A stretch of DNA of 64,000 nt, taken from positions 1 through 64,000 of the forward strand of contig NZ_JALJEJ010000003.1 in assembly GCF_022953055.1 (NCBI RefSeq), written 5' to 3'. Positions 61,919 to 64,000 of this stretch are shown here, piece after piece. Each line of letters starts with the position of its first letter. Position 1 is the stretch's first letter. The stretch comes from Mucilaginibacter straminoryzae (lineage in GTDB: Bacteria; Bacteroidota; Bacteroidia; Sphingobacteriales; Sphingobacteriaceae). Made by a program: the position numbers and the translations under genes. The notes under the pieces are model-generated. The model did not search any database. It was given only the letters and a program-made list of their open reading frames with translations, and was not told where the DNA came from.

Positions 61919-62440
61919 ATGAGTATTCAACAATTCGGACTGAAAGAAATTAAAGCCGAAATTAAGCATTACAGCGATGTGCAACTGGCAGATCTGTGCC
62001 TGCGCATGGCTAAGTACAAAAAGGAAAACAAAGAGTTGTTAGCTTATTTGCTTTTTCTTTCCCATGACGAGGCTGCTTTCATAGATCAGGTAAAATCAGA
62101 AAGTAGTTTGATGTTCAGTCAGTTAAGCAGTCATAGCTATCAGGCAGCAAAAGGGCTTCGTAAAATTCTTCGTTTTATTAATAAGCAAATAAAATTCAGT
62201 GCGTCTAAACAGGTAGAGGTTGAATTATTATTGCATTTCTGCCGCGATTACCTGGACAATGTAGACAGAAAGGCATCCTATAAGCCACTACGGCAAATTT
62301 TAACAAGACAGTTACAAAAAGTGAAGGCATCCATTAGTAAATTGCATGAAGATTTGCAGTTTGATTACCGGCAGGAGTTTGATGAGTTGCTTGGCGATTT
62401 GGGTAACAAGTTGCTTTGGTTTAACATTAAAGATATTTAA
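61919..62440 (+). CDS. Conserved hypothetical, all-helical
   Basis: A 173-residue soluble protein, predicted almost all alpha helix, MSIQQFGLKEIKAEIKHYSD at the start, with the block LCLRMAKYKKENKELLAYLLF. I recall similar proteins in other Bacteroidota but no function. It lies 51 bases before the sigma factor gene and may be on the same transcript. Confidence 0.6.
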   Translation: MSIQQFGLKEIKAEIKHYSDVQLADLCLRMAKYKKENKELLAYLLFLSHDEAAFIDQVKSESSLMFSQLSSHSYQAAKGLRKILRFINKQIKFSASKQVEVELLLHFCRDYLDNVDRKASYKPLRQILTRQLQKVKASISKLHEDLQFDYRQEFDELLGDLGNKLLWFNIKDI

Positions 62441-62490
62441 TTGTAACATTACCCGCCAGGGCGTGTCTAAAATTAAAATTCAACTAAACT

Positions 62491-62988
62491 GTGGCCGATA
62501 AAGAAGCCGCCTTCAGGCAAATATTCGCAGCTAACTCTAAAAAGATCTACCACCTGTGTTATGGCTACACGGGGGACGACGACGCCGCAAACGATCTGCT
62601 GCAGGAGACGTTTTTAAAAGTCTGGCAAAACCTGGACAAATTCAGGAACCAGGCGCAAATTTCCACCTGGATCTATCGCATAGCCGTAAATACCTGTTTA
62701 ACTTATCTGCGATCGGAAAAGCGTCAGGCTAAAGACGAGCTGACGCCACAAATTGCAGAAAACCAGAAAGAAGAATTTTCTGAGAAGAACGAACAGGTGG
62801 CTTTGCTGTACAAGTGTATATCAAAGCTGGAAGAAACAGAAAGAATTATAATAACCATGGTGCTCGACGAAGTACCGTACCCTGAAATTGCAGAAGTTTC
62901 GGGTATTACAGAAGGAAATTTACGTGTGAAGATTTTTAGAATTAAACAGAAATTAACGGATTTATATAACCACTATGAAAGACTTTGA
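62491..62988 (+). CDS. ECF sigma factor
   Basis: Extracytoplasmic-function RNA polymerase sigma factor of 165 residues, started by GTG at 62491. Region 2 has NDLLQETFLKVWQNLDKF and ISTWIYRIAVNTCL, and region 4 has PYPEIAEVSGITEGNLRVKI. The 3' end overlaps the next gene by 14 bases, typical of a sigma/anti-sigma pair. The target promoters are unknown. Confidence 0.92.
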   Translation: MADKEAAFRQIFAANSKKIYHLCYGYTGDDDAANDLLQETFLKVWQNLDKFRNQAQISTWIYRIAVNTCLTYLRSEKRQAKDELTPQIAENQKEEFSEKNEQVALLYKCISKLEETERIIITMVLDEVPYPEIAEVSGITEGNLRVKIFRIKQKLTDLYNHYERL

Positions 62989-63565
62989 TCATTTGCTCTC
63001 GGTTTGGCAGGGACAGCCAGCCCGGGAACAGCTTTCGGTGGACGAGGTGCTGAAGCAGGTAAAGAAGGGGGTGAATAGTATAACCTCTAAATTGTATTGG
63101 GGCATTGTCGCCATGATTGGCATTGCGTTATACACGTTTATCGTTTTGTTTTTCTTCACTTTTAAATACTGGCAAACGTATGTGGGTGTTGGTATGATCC
63201 TGATGACGATGCTATTGTATTTGTCACTGATCGTGCGGCATTACCGGATCTTGCATAAACGCGACCATACCATTAACCCGACAGATTACCTGAAAAACCT
63301 GAAAGAATACCAGAAGCAGCGGTCTAAACTGGCGGGATGGTTCTACTTTATCTTTGTACTGCTCATCAGTATGGGCTTTTCGCTCTACCTGTTCGAGTTA
63401 TTAGAGAAAGCATCGCTATTAACCCGCTACCTGGTTTATGGGTTAACCATCGTCTGGATATTGTTTTGCACCTTCTTTCTTCGCGTAAGGATCTTTAAGA
63501 ACGAGGAAGAAAAACTGAACCTGATGATCGACAGGTTAGAGCGGCTGGAAACGCAGTTTGAATAG
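62975..63565 (+). CDS. Four-helix membrane protein, putative anti-sigma factor
   Basis: A 196-residue protein with hydrophobic helices at about 42-65, 70-90, 120-140 and 150-170. The N-terminal cytoplasmic part, SVWQGQPAREQLSVDEVLKQ, is short. No classical anti-sigma domain is visible, so the role is inferred from its 14-base overlap with the sigma gene. The tail is charged and helical. Confidence 0.6.
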   Translation: MKDFDHLLSVWQGQPAREQLSVDEVLKQVKKGVNSITSKLYWGIVAMIGIALYTFIVLFFFTFKYWQTYVGVGMILMTMLLYLSLIVRHYRILHKRDHTINPTDYLKNLKEYQKQRSKLAGWFYFIFVLLISMGFSLYLFELLEKASLLTRYLVYGLTIVWILFCTFFLRVRIFKNEEEKLNLMIDRLERLETQFE

Positions 63566-63632
63566 CATTTCCTTTTGCTTCTTAAACCAATAGATGAAAT
63601 AGTTGGCGGTGAAAGAATTATCTTCGCCCGGT

Positions 63633-64000
63633 ATGGAATCCCTGCTTATACGCCGTGCTACTGCCGAAGATGTTGATGTGCTATTATCCTTCAGCAAAGA
63701 CGTCTTTTTTACTGCCTTCGCACATCAAAATACTGCGGAAGATATGGCGCTCTACGCCGCAAAGACATTCAACCGGGATGGCCTGTTAGCAGAGCTTTCT
63801 AACAACCATTCACAATTTTACTTTGCCTATTATAAAAATGCTTTGGCTGGTTACTTAAAGTTAAACTTTAATTTTGCACAAACAGAATTTCGGGAAGACA
63901 CCGGCATGGAGGTAGAGCGATTATATGTCCATTCGAATTTCCAGAACCTCAAGATCGGGCAGGCATTATTTAACTTGGCTATAGATACGGGCAGACGTTT
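63633..64000 (+). CDS. GNAT acetyltransferase, C-terminus outside window
   Basis: ORF starting MESLLIRRATAEDVDVLLSF and open to the window end, 122 codons visible. ERLYVHSNFQNLKIGQALF has the acetyl-CoA-binding loop of the N-acetyltransferase fold, as in the PaiA-like group. The C-terminus is cut off, so family and length are uncertain. Confidence 0.75.
   Translation, partial: MESLLIRRATAEDVDVLLSFSKDVFFTAFAHQNTAEDMALYAAKTFNRDGLLAELSNNHSQFYFAYYKNALAGYLKLNFNFAQTEFREDTGMEVERLYVHSNFQNLKIGQALFNLAIDTGRR

Overview
The window looks like chromosomal DNA of a Bacteroidota bacterium, most likely Sphingobacteriaceae (Mucilaginibacter or Pedobacter-like; inference from protein style). Signs are the TAnnTTTG -7 promoter boxes, weak Shine-Dalgarno signals, many small lipoproteins, DUF4296, DUF4369-thioredoxin and EcsC proteins, a GatB-type tRNA amidotransferase, futalosine-pathway menaquinone genes, a fused trehalose synthase/phosphatase and a SAM-I riboswitch ahead of metY-metX. 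Almost all of it is coding, mostly housekeeping, in short operons on both strands. The only visible insertion sequence is the cut-off start of an IS481-like element at the left edge.

Layout. 1-5.3 kb, minus strand: transposase fragment, methionine aminopeptidase, RluA-type pseudouridine synthase, an orphan OmpR/PhoB response regulator, a TlpA-like thioredoxin lipoprotein and gatB. 5.6-11.4 kb: fatty acid desaturase, MFS transporter, secreted FG-GAP-like protein, mutS2 and a DUF4296 lipoprotein. 11.4-16.5 kb, plus strand: YggS-type PLP protein, SSAT-like acetyltransferase, DUF3298 lipoprotein, an aspartate kinase and a membrane-anchored MutS-like ATPase. 16.4-23.7 kb, minus strand: otsAB fusion, PepSY-like protein, SDR, and the mqnE / phosphatase / mqnA cluster. 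23.7-28.5 kb: sulfur amino acid region with a cystathionine gamma-synthase-like enzyme, promoter, SAM-I riboswitch, a Cys/Met-rich 38-codon leader ORF, metY and metX. 28.5-40.5 kb: EcsC, beta-lactamase fold hydrolase, DNA polymerase IV, 2H phosphoesterase, SRP RNA, transaldolase, YpdA-like reductase, a TPR hybrid histidine kinase, a TMEM175-like channel and an S9 peptidase. 40.5-50.9 kb: ubiX, ppk1-ppx, yajQ, hsp20, thioesterase, FAD oxidase, folB, acyl-CoA dehydrogenase and a GH1 glucosidase. 50.9-51.7 kb: a gene-poor stretch with a tiny ORF behind a perfect Shine-Dalgarno and a 105-bp tandem array of palindromes. 51.7-64 kb: DinB-fold proteins, lysC-lysA, phosphohexomutase, Sco/cytochrome c operon, rplU-rpmA (L27 with an unusual acidic/Ala tail), a dicarboxylate symporter, an ECF sigma factor with a putative membrane anti-sigma factor, and a cut-off GNAT gene.

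How genes work together. Aspartate kinase(s), lysA, metX, metY and the metB-like enzyme cover much of the aspartate-derived lysine and methionine routes. The best candidate for an undescribed system is the metY-metX leader at 25160-25588: a canonical promoter, a SAM-I aptamer whose P1 helix ends ten bases before a small ORF, and a peptide ending SCMCMCCCCC. This suggests two-layer control, SAM sensed by RNA and Cys/Met supply sensed by translation.

Several dispersed intergenic repeat families are also present: heptamer repeats, GC-rich inverted-repeat elements with a GGCCCC end, REP-like palindromes and the 105-bp array. All family calls are from reading the sequence; no database search was run.
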